Positions 54,442 to 64,000 of a stretch of DNA of 64,000 nucleotides are shown here, one piece after another (the first letter of the stretch is position 1; every line of letters starts with the position of its first letter). Below the pieces are notes generated by a model. It saw only the letters and a program-made list of their open reading frames with translations, did not search any database and had not been told where the DNA came from. Both the position numbers and the translations under genes were made by a program. The DNA comes from Micromonospora sp. C28SCA-DRY-2 (lineage in GTDB: Bacteria; Actinomycetota; Actinomycetes; Mycobacteriales; Micromonosporaceae). The stretch covers positions 301,001-365,000 of the forward strand of contig NZ_JAUMKD010000002.1 in the NCBI RefSeq assembly GCF_030519475.1, read 5' to 3'.

Positions 54442-54584
54442 GCTGGGTTCCTCCTGTGCGCGCAAGACCGTCCTGCTGGGTACGGTCAGCCTAGCGACCC
54501 GGTCCCGGCGCCGGCGCGGCGGCCAGTCTTTCCCCCGGCCACCGGTCCGGCCTAGCCTGGCCCTTGACCCCCGGGAGGTCCACA

Positions 54585-55880
54585 GTGGCGAATGGCGGGA
54601 ACCGACCCATCGCGCCGGTACGCAAGCTGATCGCCGCGGTGCTCGGCACCGTGGCCACCTTCGTGATCCTCTTCGGCCTCGGCATGACCAGCTGGGCGAT
54701 CGTGGCGCTCGGGGTGGCCCTGCTTGTGCTGGCCATCGCGCTGGCCACGGTGCGCGGCGGCGGGCGCACCTGGGTGGTCGGGGTCGGGCACGTGCACAGC
54801 GCCTCCGAGCCACCCACCCAGTACGCCTTCGGCCGCTGTGAGCTGCAACTGGTGATCGACGCGCCCGGCCTGCCGCCCCGCTCCAAGAAGATCATCGAGC
54901 CGCGGGTGCCGGTGGCGAAGTGGCCCTCGCTCGGCCAGGCCCTGCCGATCCGGGTGGCGCTGGACGACCAGCGGCACGTCCGGGTCCTCTGGGACGAGGT
55001 GCCCACCCACACCGAGACCGCCGCGGCCGCCGCCGACCTCCCGCCCGAGTACGCCGACGCCGAGCCGGTGGAGGAGGTGCTGATCCAGCAGGAGGCCCCG
55101 CCGTGGGCCGACCGGGCGCCCGAGGACGACCTGCGCGACGAACCGCACGACCCGCTCGGGCCGCTCGGGCCGGACCCGCTGGTCGACGAGCTCGGCCCAC
55201 CCGCCGACGAGCGCGAGCCGGTGCGGATGCACCAGCGTCCCGGCGGTCCGGTGGTGCTGGAGGGCACCGTGGTCGAGCAGTCGACGGAGAGCGGCACCCT
55301 GCCCCGCCGGGCCACCCCCGCCCCGCGGCCGCCCGCCGAGGAGCGGTTCGACCCGCCCGCGGCCGAGCCGCTGGACCCGATCGACCTGCCGCTGGACGAC
55401 TCGCTGCCGCCGCCCCGGCCGCGCGAGGAGGCGGTCACCCCGGAGGAGCTGGACGAGGCGATCTTCGGCTTCGACCCGGACGCGGCGCCGGCCGACCCGG
55501 CCGCACCGATCAGCGGGGTGGGGCTCACCCTGCTGGTCACCGAGCTGTCCCGTTCGCTGGCGTTCTACCGGGACGTGCTCGGCTTCACCGAGGTCGACCG
55601 GGGCGCCGGCAACGCGGTGCTCGCCTCCGGCGCGACCCGGCTGGTGCTGCGGGAGAACACCGAGGCGGCGGCGGTGAACCGGCGGCTGGTGCACGTCAAC
55701 CTGGAGGTCGACGACATCCAGGCCGCGTACGACCGGATGCGCGACTCCGGGGTGCGGTTCACCTACGCGCCCCGGGTGGTCAACCGGGGCAGCCGGCTGG
55801 AGGTGTGGGCAGCCGCCTTCCGCGACCCGGACGGCCACGGCATCGCGCTGACCCAGTGGCGGGAACGCGCCGAGGCCTGA
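54585..55880 (+). CDS. membrane-anchored VOC/glyoxalase-domain fusion protein
   Basis: A 431-residue protein joining two unlike parts. Residues 15-56 form two hydrophobic helices. A middle region (about 60-145) with RTWVVGVGHVHSASEPPTQYAFGRCELQLVIDAPGL forms a soluble domain, and an acidic Pro-rich linker runs to about 305. The last 120 residues are a complete VOC (glyoxalase/bleomycin-resistance fold) domain: GVGLTLLVTELSRSLAFYRDVLGF, then HVNLEVDDIQAAYDRM and DPDGHGIALTQW. GTG at 54585 follows GGGAGGTCCACA; TAGCCT (54553-54558) may be the -10. The substrate is unknown. Tethering a VOC domain to the membrane is unusual. Confidence 0.85.
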   Translation: MANGGNRPIAPVRKLIAAVLGTVATFVILFGLGMTSWAIVALGVALLVLAIALATVRGGGRTWVVGVGHVHSASEPPTQYAFGRCELQLVIDAPGLPPRSKKIIEPRVPVAKWPSLGQALPIRVALDDQRHVRVLWDEVPTHTETAAAAADLPPEYADAEPVEEVLIQQEAPPWADRAPEDDLRDEPHDPLGPLGPDPLVDELGPPADEREPVRMHQRPGGPVVLEGTVVEQSTESGTLPRRATPAPRPPAEERFDPPAAEPLDPIDLPLDDSLPPPRPREEAVTPEELDEAIFGFDPDAAPADPAAPISGVGLTLLVTELSRSLAFYRDVLGFTEVDRGAGNAVLASGATRLVLRENTEAAAVNRRLVHVNLEVDDIQAAYDRMRDSGVRFTYAPRVVNRGSRLEVWAAAFRDPDGHGIALTQWRERAEA

Positions 55881-55908
55881 ACCGCCGCCGCCCGGCGCCG
55901 GGCCGCGG

Positions 55909-56346
55909 TCAGCCGAGGATGACCCGGCGGACGTGCAGGGCGTACGCCCAGACCAGTGCGAAGATGACGCCCAGCGCGAACAGCGACCAGTGCAGCAGGC
56001 CGGCCAGCATCAGCAGCCCCTGCAGGGCGGTGCCCGCGTGCCAGGCCCACGGCCGGCGCATCATGCCGGCCAGCACCACCGCCGTCACGGCCAGCGCCAC
56101 CACCGCGCCGATCGCGGTGCCGCTCAGGTCACCGCCGACCACCCGGATCGGCTGGATGGCGAGCAGCAGCACCAACGCCTCCAGGCTCAGCGTGCCGGCG
56201 CCCAGGCCGCGTACCGCCCGCTCCGGGTTCCGCAGCCCGGACCGCCGCGGCCCACCCGCCGGCGGCCCGCCGCGCCCGCCCGGCTCGCCCGGTGCACCGG
56301 CCGGCCCGTCGGGCGCGCCGGCCCGCTGCTGTTCCGGGCCGGTCAT
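55909..56346 (-). CDS. DUF4233 membrane protein
   Basis: A 145-residue protein: a Pro/Gly-rich N-terminus, the PERAVRGLGAGTLSLEALVLLLAIQPIRV block, and three to four hydrophobic segments, ending HVRRVILG. The DUF4233 family is found next to folC in many actinobacteria. Its ATG (56344-56346) overlaps the folC stop as ATGA, giving a valS-folC-DUF4233 operon. The function is unknown; constant linkage suggests a link to folate or tRNA synthetase biology, unproven. Confidence 0.9.
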   Translation of the reverse strand: MTGPEQQRAGAPDGPAGAPGEPGGRGGPPAGGPRRSGLRNPERAVRGLGAGTLSLEALVLLLAIQPIRVVGGDLSGTAIGAVVALAVTAVVLAGMMRRPWAWHAGTALQGLLMLAGLLHWSLFALGVIFALVWAYALHVRRVILG

Positions 56347-57677
56347 CGCTTCAGCAGCCGGCGGGCGTCGGCCACGGTCACCACCGAGCCCGTGATCAGT
56401 ACGCCGACCCCGCTCAACTCGCCCGGCACGTCCTCCTCGGCCAGCGCCACCGCCGCCTCGATCGCGTCCGGCATCTCCTCAGCCACCTCGACCCGGTCCG
56501 GGCCGAACACCTCGGCGGCCAGCGCGGCCAACTCCCCCGCCGGCATCGCCCGCGGCGAGCTGTTGCGGGTCACCACCACCTGGTCGACCACCGGTTCCAG
56601 CAGCTCCAGCAGGCTCGCGGCGTCCTTGTCGGCGAGCACGCCGAGCACCGCCACCAGCTTGCTGAACGCGAACTCCTCCTGGAGCGCGGTGACCGTGGCG
56701 GCCATCCCCTGCGGGTTGTGCGCCCCGTCCAGCAGGATCGTCGGCGCGCTGCGGACCCGTTCCAGCCGCCCCGGCGAGCTGGCCGCCGCGAATCCCTCGC
56801 GGACCGTCTCGACGTCCAGCTGGCGCCGGGCGCCGGCGCCGAGGAACGCCTCGACGGCGGCGAGCGCCACCGCCGCGTTCTGCGCCTGGTGGGCGCCGTG
56901 CAGCGGGACGAACACCTCCTCGTAGACGCCGCCCAGGCCCTGCAGGGTGAGCACCTGCCCACCCACGGCGACGGCCCGCCGGAGCACGCCGAACTCCGAG
57001 CCCTCGCGGGCGATGGTCGCGCCGACCTCGGCGCAGCGCTCCAGGATCGGGCGGGCCGCCTCCTCCTCCTGCGCGGCCGAGATGACGGTCGCGCCCTTGT
57101 GGATGATGCCGGCCTTGTGCAGCGCGATGTCCTCGACCGTGTCGCCGAGCCACTCCGTGTGGTCCAGCCCGATCGGGGTGATCACCGCGACGCCGGCCTG
57201 GATCACGTTGGTCGAGTCCTCGGCGCCGCCGAGGCCCACCTCGACCACCGCCACGTCGACCGGGGCGTCGGCGAAGGTGGCGAACGCCAGCGCGGTGGTC
57301 ATGTCGAAGTAGGTCAGCGGCTCGGCCGACCGCTCGTCCACCAGCCGGGCCAGCGGCTCGACCTCCCGGTACGTCGCGGTGAACCGCTCCTCGCTCACCG
57401 GCTCGCCGTCCAGGCTGATCCGCTCCCGGACGGTCTCCAGGTGCGGGCTGGTGTAGCGGCCGGTGTGCAGGCCGAACGCCCGCAACAGCGAATCGATCAT
57501 GCGGGCCGTGGAGGTCTTGCCGTTCGTCCCGGTCAGGTGGATGGCCGGGTACGCCCGCTGCGGGTCGCCCAGCAGGTCGAGCAGGGACTGGATCCGGTCC
57601 AGCTCGAAGACCATCCGGGTGAACCCGCGGCCGGCCAGTTCGGCCTCCAGCGCGGCGAACGAGTCACGATCGGTCAC
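56343..57677 (-). CDS. folC: folylpolyglutamate/dihydrofolate synthase
   Basis: A 444-residue ligase that adds glutamates to folate, and in bifunctional forms makes dihydrofolate. It has the ATP loop [14 protein letters not shown] (about 48-60), the [17 protein letters not shown] block, VEVGLGG, and the C-terminal ligase domain with [12 protein letters not shown] at 57675-57677 overlaps the valS stop as GTGA, so synthesis is coupled to valS. The valS-folC order is common in bacteria. Confidence 0.96.
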   Translation of the reverse strand: MTDRDSFAALEAELAGRGFTRMVFELDRIQSLLDLLGDPQRAYPAIHLTGTNGKTSTARMIDSLLRAFGLHTGRYTSPHLETVRERISLDGEPVSEERFTATYREVEPLARLVDERSAEPLTYFDMTTALAFATFADAPVDVAVVEVGLGGAEDSTNVIQAGVAVITPIGLDHTEWLGDTVEDIALHKAGIIHKGATVISAAQEEEAARPILERCAEVGATIAREGSEFGVLRRAVAVGGQVLTLQGLGGVYEEVFVPLHGAHQAQNAAVALAAVEAFLGAGARRQLDVETVREGFAAASSPGRLERVRSAPTILLDGAHNPQGMAATVTALQEEFAFSKLVAVLGVLADKDAASLLELLEPVVDQVVVTRNSSPRAMPAGELAALAAEVFGPDRVEVAEEMPDAIEAAVALAEEDVPGELSGVGVLITGSVVTVADARRLLKR

Positions 57678-60292
57678 GAGGGCAGCGCCTCCAGAGCCGC
57701 GTCGATCCGGGCCAGGTCGGCCTCGGCCACCGCGAGCCGGTCGCGGATCTTGGCGACCACCGGCTCCGGGGCCTTGCCGACGAACGCCGGGTTGTCCAGC
57801 TTAACCCGGGCCTGCGCGGCCTCCTTCTCGGCCGCCGCCCGGTCCTTGGTGAGCCGGGCCCGCTCGGCGGCCACGTCGATCGAGCCCCGGGTGTCCAGGG
57901 CGACGTTCACCGAGCCGGGCATGGCCAGCGTGGCGCTGGCCTGGAAGTCGTCACCGGCCGCGTCCAGCCGGGCCAGCGACCGGATCAGCGGCTCGTGCGC
58001 CGCGATCCCGGCGGCGGCCAGGCCGTCGAGCCGGGCGGCGACCCGCTGGGTGGGGCGCAGGCCCTGGTCGGAGCGGAACCGGCGGACCTCGGTGACCACC
58101 CGTTGCAGGGTGCCGACCTCGGCCTCCGCGGCGTCGTCGAGCCGCGCCCGGTCGGCGGTCGGCCAGGCGGCGGTCATCACCGTCTCGCCGCCGGTCAGGG
58201 CCAACCACAGCTCCTCGGTGACGAACGGGATGACCGGGTGCAGCAGCCGCAGCAGCTGGTCCAGCACGTGCCCGAGCACCCGGCGGGTGGCCTCGGCGGC
58301 CGGTCCCCCCTCGGCCAGCACCGGCTTGCTCAGCTCGACGTACCAGTCGCAGACGTCGTCCCAGGCGAAGTGGTACAGCAGGTCGCAGACCTTGGCGAAC
58401 TCGTACGCCTCGAACTGCTCGTCGACCTCGGCGGTGACGTGCGCCAGCCGGGACAGGATCCACCGGTCGACGGTCGACAGCGCCTCGGCCGCCGGCAGCG
58501 GCCCCTCGGTGTGCGCGCCGTTCATCAGCGCGAACCGGGTGGCGTTCCAGAGCTTGTTGCAGAAGTTGCGGGAGCCCTGGCACCACTCCTCGCTGACCGG
58601 CACGTCCTGACCGGGGTTGGCGCCCCGGGCCAGGGTGAACCGGGTGGCGTCGGCACCGAACCGGTCGATCCAGTCCAGCGGGTCGACCACGTTGCCGAAC
58701 GACTTGGACATCTTCTTGCCGTGCTCGTCGCGGACCATGCCGTGCAGCGCCACCACGTCGAACGGCTGCACGCCGTCCATCGCGTAGAGGCCGAACATCA
58801 TCATCCGGGCGACCCAGAAGAAGAGGATGTCGTAGCCGGTGACCAGGACGCTGGTCGGGTAGAACTTCGCCAGGTCCGGGGTCTGCTCCGGCCAGCCCAG
58901 CGTGGAGAAGGGCCACAGGCCGCTGGAGAACCAGGTGTCCAGGACGTCCTCGTCCTGCCGCCAGCCCTCGCCGGTCGGCGGCTGCTCGTCCGGGCCGACG
59001 CAGACGATCTCGCCGTTCGGGCCGTACCAGACCGGGATGCGGTGGCCCCACCAGAGCTGGCGGGAGATGCACCAGTCGTGCATGTTGTCGACCCAGGCGA
59101 AGTAGCGCTTGGCCAGCTCGGCCGGCTCGATCTTCACCCGGCCGTCGCGCACCGCGTCGCCGGCGGCCTGGGCGAGCGGCCCGGTGTTCACGAACCACTG
59201 CAGCGACAGCCGCGGCTCGACGGTGGTCTTGCACCGCGAGCAGTGCCCCACCGCGTGCAGGTACGGCCGCTTCTCGGCCACGATCAGGCCCTGCTCGCGC
59301 AGCGCGGCGACGATCGCCGGGCGGGCCTCGTACCGGTCCAGCCCCTCGAACGGGCCGGGCGCGGTGATGACGCCCCGCTCGTCCATGATCGTCAGCGCCG
59401 GCAGGTCGTGCCGCTGGCCGATCTCGAAGTCGTTCGGGTCGTGCGCCGGGGTCACCTTGACCATGCCGGTGCCGAAGCTCGGGTCGACGTGCTCGTCGGC
59501 GACGATCGGGATCCGCCGGTCGGTGAGCGGCAGCGCCACCTCCGTGCCGATGAGGTGCCGGTACCGCTCGTCGTCCGGGTGCACCGCGACCGCGGTGTCG
59601 CCGAGCATCGTCTCGGCCCGGGTGGTGGCCACCACGACCTCGTCGCTGTAGCGGATCGAGATCAGCTCACCCTCGTCGTCGGTGTGCTCCACCTCGATGT
59701 CGGAGAGCGCGGTGAGACAGCGCGGGCACCAGTTGATGATCCGGTTCGCCCGGTAGATCAGCCCGTCGTCGAAGAGCTTCTTGAACATGGTCTGCACGGC
59801 CCGGGACAGGCCCTCGTCCATGGTGAAGCGCTCGCGGTCCCAGTCGACGGCGTCGCCGAGGCGGCGCATCTGGCCGAGGATCGCGCCGCCGGACTCGGCC
59901 TTCCACTGCCAGACCCGCTCGACGAACTTCTCCCGGCCCAGGTCGTGCCGGGACAGCCCCTCGGTGGCGAGCTGCCGCTCCACCAGGTTCTGGGTGGCGA
60001 TGCCGGCGTGGTCCATGCCGGGCAGCCAGAGCGCCTCGTAGCCCTGCATGCGCTTGCGCCGGGTGAGGGCGTCCATCAGGGTGTGCTCGAACGCGTGGCC
60101 CATGTGCAGCGAGCCGGTGACGTTCGGCGGCGGGATGACGATGGTGAACGGGGGCTTGTCGCTCTCCGCCGACGCCCGGAAGTGGCCGGCGGCTACCCAC
60201 TGCTCGTACCGTCGCTGCTCTACCTCGCCCGGCTGGTACTGGCCGGGCAGGGTCGGGGCGTCGGGGCGTCGGGCATCCAGTCTCTCGGTCAC
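57674..60292 (-). CDS. valS: valyl-tRNA synthetase
   Basis: An 872-residue class I synthetase charging tRNA-Val. [15 protein letters not shown] holds the HIGH motif (63-66), the KMSKS motif is in [22 protein letters not shown], and the C-terminal coiled-coil ([29 protein letters not shown]) is typical of ValS. GTG at 60290-60292 lies six bases after TAGACT (60299-60304) with no Shine-Dalgarno, so the operon mRNA appears leaderless; unlike ileS it has no T-box. It heads valS-folC-DUF4233. Confidence 0.98.
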   Translation of the reverse strand: MTERLDARRPDAPTLPGQYQPGEVEQRRYEQWVAAGHFRASAESDKPPFTIVIPPPNVTGSLHMGHAFEHTLMDALTRRKRMQGYEALWLPGMDHAGIATQNLVERQLATEGLSRHDLGREKFVERVWQWKAESGGAILGQMRRLGDAVDWDRERFTMDEGLSRAVQTMFKKLFDDGLIYRANRIINWCPRCLTALSDIEVEHTDDEGELISIRYSDEVVVATTRAETMLGDTAVAVHPDDERYRHLIGTEVALPLTDRRIPIVADEHVDPSFGTGMVKVTPAHDPNDFEIGQRHDLPALTIMDERGVITAPGPFEGLDRYEARPAIVAALREQGLIVAEKRPYLHAVGHCSRCKTTVEPRLSLQWFVNTGPLAQAAGDAVRDGRVKIEPAELAKRYFAWVDNMHDWCISRQLWWGHRIPVWYGPNGEIVCVGPDEQPPTGEGWRQDEDVLDTWFSSGLWPFSTLGWPEQTPDLAKFYPTSVLVTGYDILFFWVARMMMFGLYAMDGVQPFDVVALHGMVRDEHGKKMSKSFGNVVDPLDWIDRFGADATRFTLARGANPGQDVPVSEEWCQGSRNFCNKLWNATRFALMNGAHTEGPLPAAEALSTVDRWILSRLAHVTAEVDEQFEAYEFAKVCDLLYHFAWDDVCDWYVELSKPVLAEGGPAAEATRRVLGHVLDQLLRLLHPVIPFVTEELWLALTGGETVMTAAWPTADRARLDDAAEAEVGTLQRVVTEVRRFRSDQGLRPTQRVAARLDGLAAAGIAAHEPLIRSLARLDAAGDDFQASATLAMPGSVNVALDTRGSIDVAAERARLTKDRAAAEKEAAQARVKLDNPAFVGKAPEPVVAKIRDRLAVAEADLARIDAALEALPS

Positions 60293-60361
60293 CCTGAAAG
60301 TCTACGGAGCGCTTCCGCGGACCTGACGTGCGCCACCGGTGCTTCGCGTACGGTGTCGGCT

Positions 60362-61042
60362 ATGTCCGACGCACATCTCACCGAGCGCCCGGTCGACGAC
60401 GGGCGGGAGCCCATCGACCTGACCGAGGAGCCGATCCAGCTGAGCAACCGGGACCCGGAGGCAGCCGCCGAACGGCGGCCCCGGTCGCGGCGCCGGCGGG
60501 TGCTGCTCGCGGCGCTGCTCGTCGCCGGCCTGGCCGGCGCCGGTGCGCTGGGCACTGCCGGCTGGCGGGTGAGCCAGCAGAAGGACACCGACCTGGCCAC
60601 GCCGGAGCGGGTGGCCGGCCTGACCCGGGACGACAGCGAACGGGCCCGCAGCACCGCCGACTACCTGCGCAGCGGCTTCGCCGCCGACATCGACCTGGAC
60701 CGTAGCTTCGGCACCGTCTACCGCGACCCGGCCGACGAGCGGAAGTCGGTGCTCATCTTCGGCGGCGCCACGCTGCTCTGGCAGCCCGAGCGCGACCTGG
60801 ACACCCTCTTCGGCCTGATGTCCGACGAGACCGGCAAGGTGACCGGGCTGCGTGAGGTGCCGGCCGGCCGGCTCGGCGGGGTGATGAAGTGCGGCAGCAC
60901 CAGCGGCGAGGGCGGCGACTTCGCCATCTGCGGCTGGGCCGACCACGGCAGCGTGGTGATGGCGATGTTCCCCGGACGTCCGGTCGACCAGGCGGGCGAG
61001 CTGCTCCGCAAGATCCGCGAGGGCATCCAGACCCGGGACTGA
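60362..61042 (+). CDS. single-pass membrane protein with shared outer domain
   Basis: A 226-residue protein: an acidic cytoplasmic start, an Arg-rich stop-transfer signal (RPRSRRRR), one membrane helix (about 47-67) and an outer domain of about 155 residues with VYRDPADERKSVLIFGGATLLW, LREVPAGRLGG, and CGWADHGSVVMAMFPGRPVDQAGELLRKIR. The same layout and motifs (VFGG, ADHGS, LL-R-R-I) occur in the C-terminal domain of the 46503-48152 protein, so the two are paralogues. ATG at 60362 lies seven bases after TACGGT (60349-60354), suggesting a leaderless mRNA; it is divergent from valS with 69 bases between starts. Function unknown. Confidence 0.87.
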   Translation: MSDAHLTERPVDDGREPIDLTEEPIQLSNRDPEAAAERRPRSRRRRVLLAALLVAGLAGAGALGTAGWRVSQQKDTDLATPERVAGLTRDDSERARSTADYLRSGFAADIDLDRSFGTVYRDPADERKSVLIFGGATLLWQPERDLDTLFGLMSDETGKVTGLREVPAGRLGGVMKCGSTSGEGGDFAICGWADHGSVVMAMFPGRPVDQAGELLRKIREGIQTRD

Positions 61043-61390
61043 GGCCCTTTCGCCGCTTCCGCGGCCGTCGATATCGGCGTGCCCTCCGACTACTTTCCCG
61101 CGGCGGCTGGAACGTGGCTGGGCCGCCGCTATGCGGTTGCGGTTGGGGGTGTGGCCAAGCGGTAGCGCCAGAAACGCAGCGGGTGGAACGGCTCCCGGCC
61201 GCGGTTTTGTCCACCCGCCAAGGGGGCGAGGACCTTCAGAGCGATCGCTCGCACACCGCAAAAGGCGCCGGCGGTCTCGGGTCGGGCCTCCAACTGCTCG
61301 GCGGTGATCGTGGTTAGCGGCCGGGTGGGGTTCGGCCCCCGCTGTGTTCGGCGGGGTGGTTGGCGGCCGGCAGAAAGGGGGGTGAACGCA
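61043..61390. other. intergenic stretch, nothing recognised
   Basis: 348 bases between the anchored protein gene and the rRNA terminator. A short tRNA-like D-arm string (GTGGCCAAGCGGTAGC, 61151-61166) is present but no anticodon arm or T-arm follows it. No gene is called. Confidence 0.5.
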
Positions 61391-61425
61391 TTCAGGGCCA
61401 CCCCCTTGGTCGGGGTGGCCCTGAA
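61391..61425 (-). terminator. rRNA operon terminator
   Basis: Perfect 14-base stem TTCAGGGCCACCCC / GGGGTGGCCCTGAA with a 7-base loop, 12 bases after the 5S 3' end on the minus strand. Confidence 0.88.
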
Positions 61426-61436
61426 TGGAAAGGTTG

Positions 61437-61554
61437 TCCGGCGGTGTCCTACTCTCCCACACCCTCGCGAGTGCAGTACCATCGGCGCTGGAGGGCTTAG
61501 CTTCCGGGTTCGGAATGTGACCGGGCGTTTCCCCTCCGCCATGACCGCCGTAAC
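61437..61554 (-). rRNA. rrf: 5S ribosomal RNA
   Basis: About 118 bases. Read on the minus strand it begins GTTACGGCGGTCATGGCGGA, contains CCCGGTCACATTCCGAACCC and AAGCCCTCCAGCGCCGATGG, and ends GGACACCGCCGGAC, whose ACCGCC pairs with GGCGGT at the 5' end to form helix I. It follows 23S by about 80 bases. Exact ends may be off by one or two bases. Confidence 0.96.
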
Positions 61555-61637
61555 TCTATCGACATATCAAACAACACCACACATCGGGTGTGTTGTTCGT
61601 TTGTCGGGAGTTGCACAGTGGACGCGTAGCAGCTTGG

Positions 61638-64000
<2,363 letters not shown>

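Noticed and set aside
61125..61215. Possible tRNA gene
   Set aside because: Only a D-arm-like string is present; there is no anticodon stem, T-loop GTTCGA or matching acceptor stem.
60289..61462. Minus-strand frames upstream of valS that could extend it
   Set aside because: They overlap a convincing plus-strand gene, and a leaderless promoter lies directly before the valS GTG.

Overview
The window is very GC-rich DNA with tight operons, frequent ATGA/GTGA stop-start overlaps and many GTG starts. Gene content (DUF397, DUF3618, DUF4240 and DUF4233 proteins, a translational ileS T-box, an ECF41 sigma factor, the rne/L21/L27/obg block and the paired radical-SAM TIGR03960/TIGR03936 genes) points to an actinobacterium, most likely a Micromonospora or close relative. 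That placement is inference from gene content and style; no database search was possible.

Layout. 0.2-7.2 kb: an envelope protein with a lysozyme-like signature, a PhyH-type dioxygenase, a MOSC protein, a three-gene sugar ABC importer and a tandem pair of small GlsB/YeaQ-type membrane proteins. 7.6-22.4 kb: housekeeping genes lepA, a DUF4240 pair, a kinase-like phosphotransferase, rpsT, holA, comEC, comEA, an SDR oxidoreductase, degV, a histidine phosphatase, rsfS and nadD. 22.4-37.3 kb: an accessory and stress-like stretch with a PadR repressor and FAD monooxygenase, aminopeptidase N, a CYP152-type P450, a zinc alcohol dehydrogenase with an SRPBCC partner, a methyltransferase with a glycosyltransferase, and a run of small envelope proteins (DUF3618, holin-like, DUF4383, DUF6766). 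37.4-46.3 kb: obg, rpmA, rplU, a lipoprotein, rne/rng, and the radical-SAM pair. 46.5-61.0 kb: a proline-rich anchored protein, plsC, ileS with its T-box, the carboxymuconolactone decarboxylase-ECF41 pair, ndk, a membrane-VOC fusion, folC with DUF4233, valS and a small anchored protein. 61.4-64 kb: 5S rRNA and the 3' part of 23S rRNA, both on the minus strand; the 5' part of 23S lies beyond the window end.

Common threads. Several genes (MOSC, comEA, degV, nadD, GNAT, valS, the 60.4-kb protein) have a TAnnnT hexamer six or seven bases before the start codon and look leaderless. A different promoter class, GGTTT-N15/16-GGG(T/C)A, resembling actinobacterial SigB/SigF stress promoters, precedes the two GlsB paralogues, the P450, the SRPBCC-dehydrogenase operon, the methyltransferase operon, the DUF3618 operon and the DUF6766 gene. 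This suggests that much of 28-37 kb is one envelope-stress regulon. The most unusual single observation is an apparent ATC start codon for the TIGR03936 gene at 44.23 kb. I did not find a phage, an insertion sequence, a CRISPR array or an obvious new defence system.
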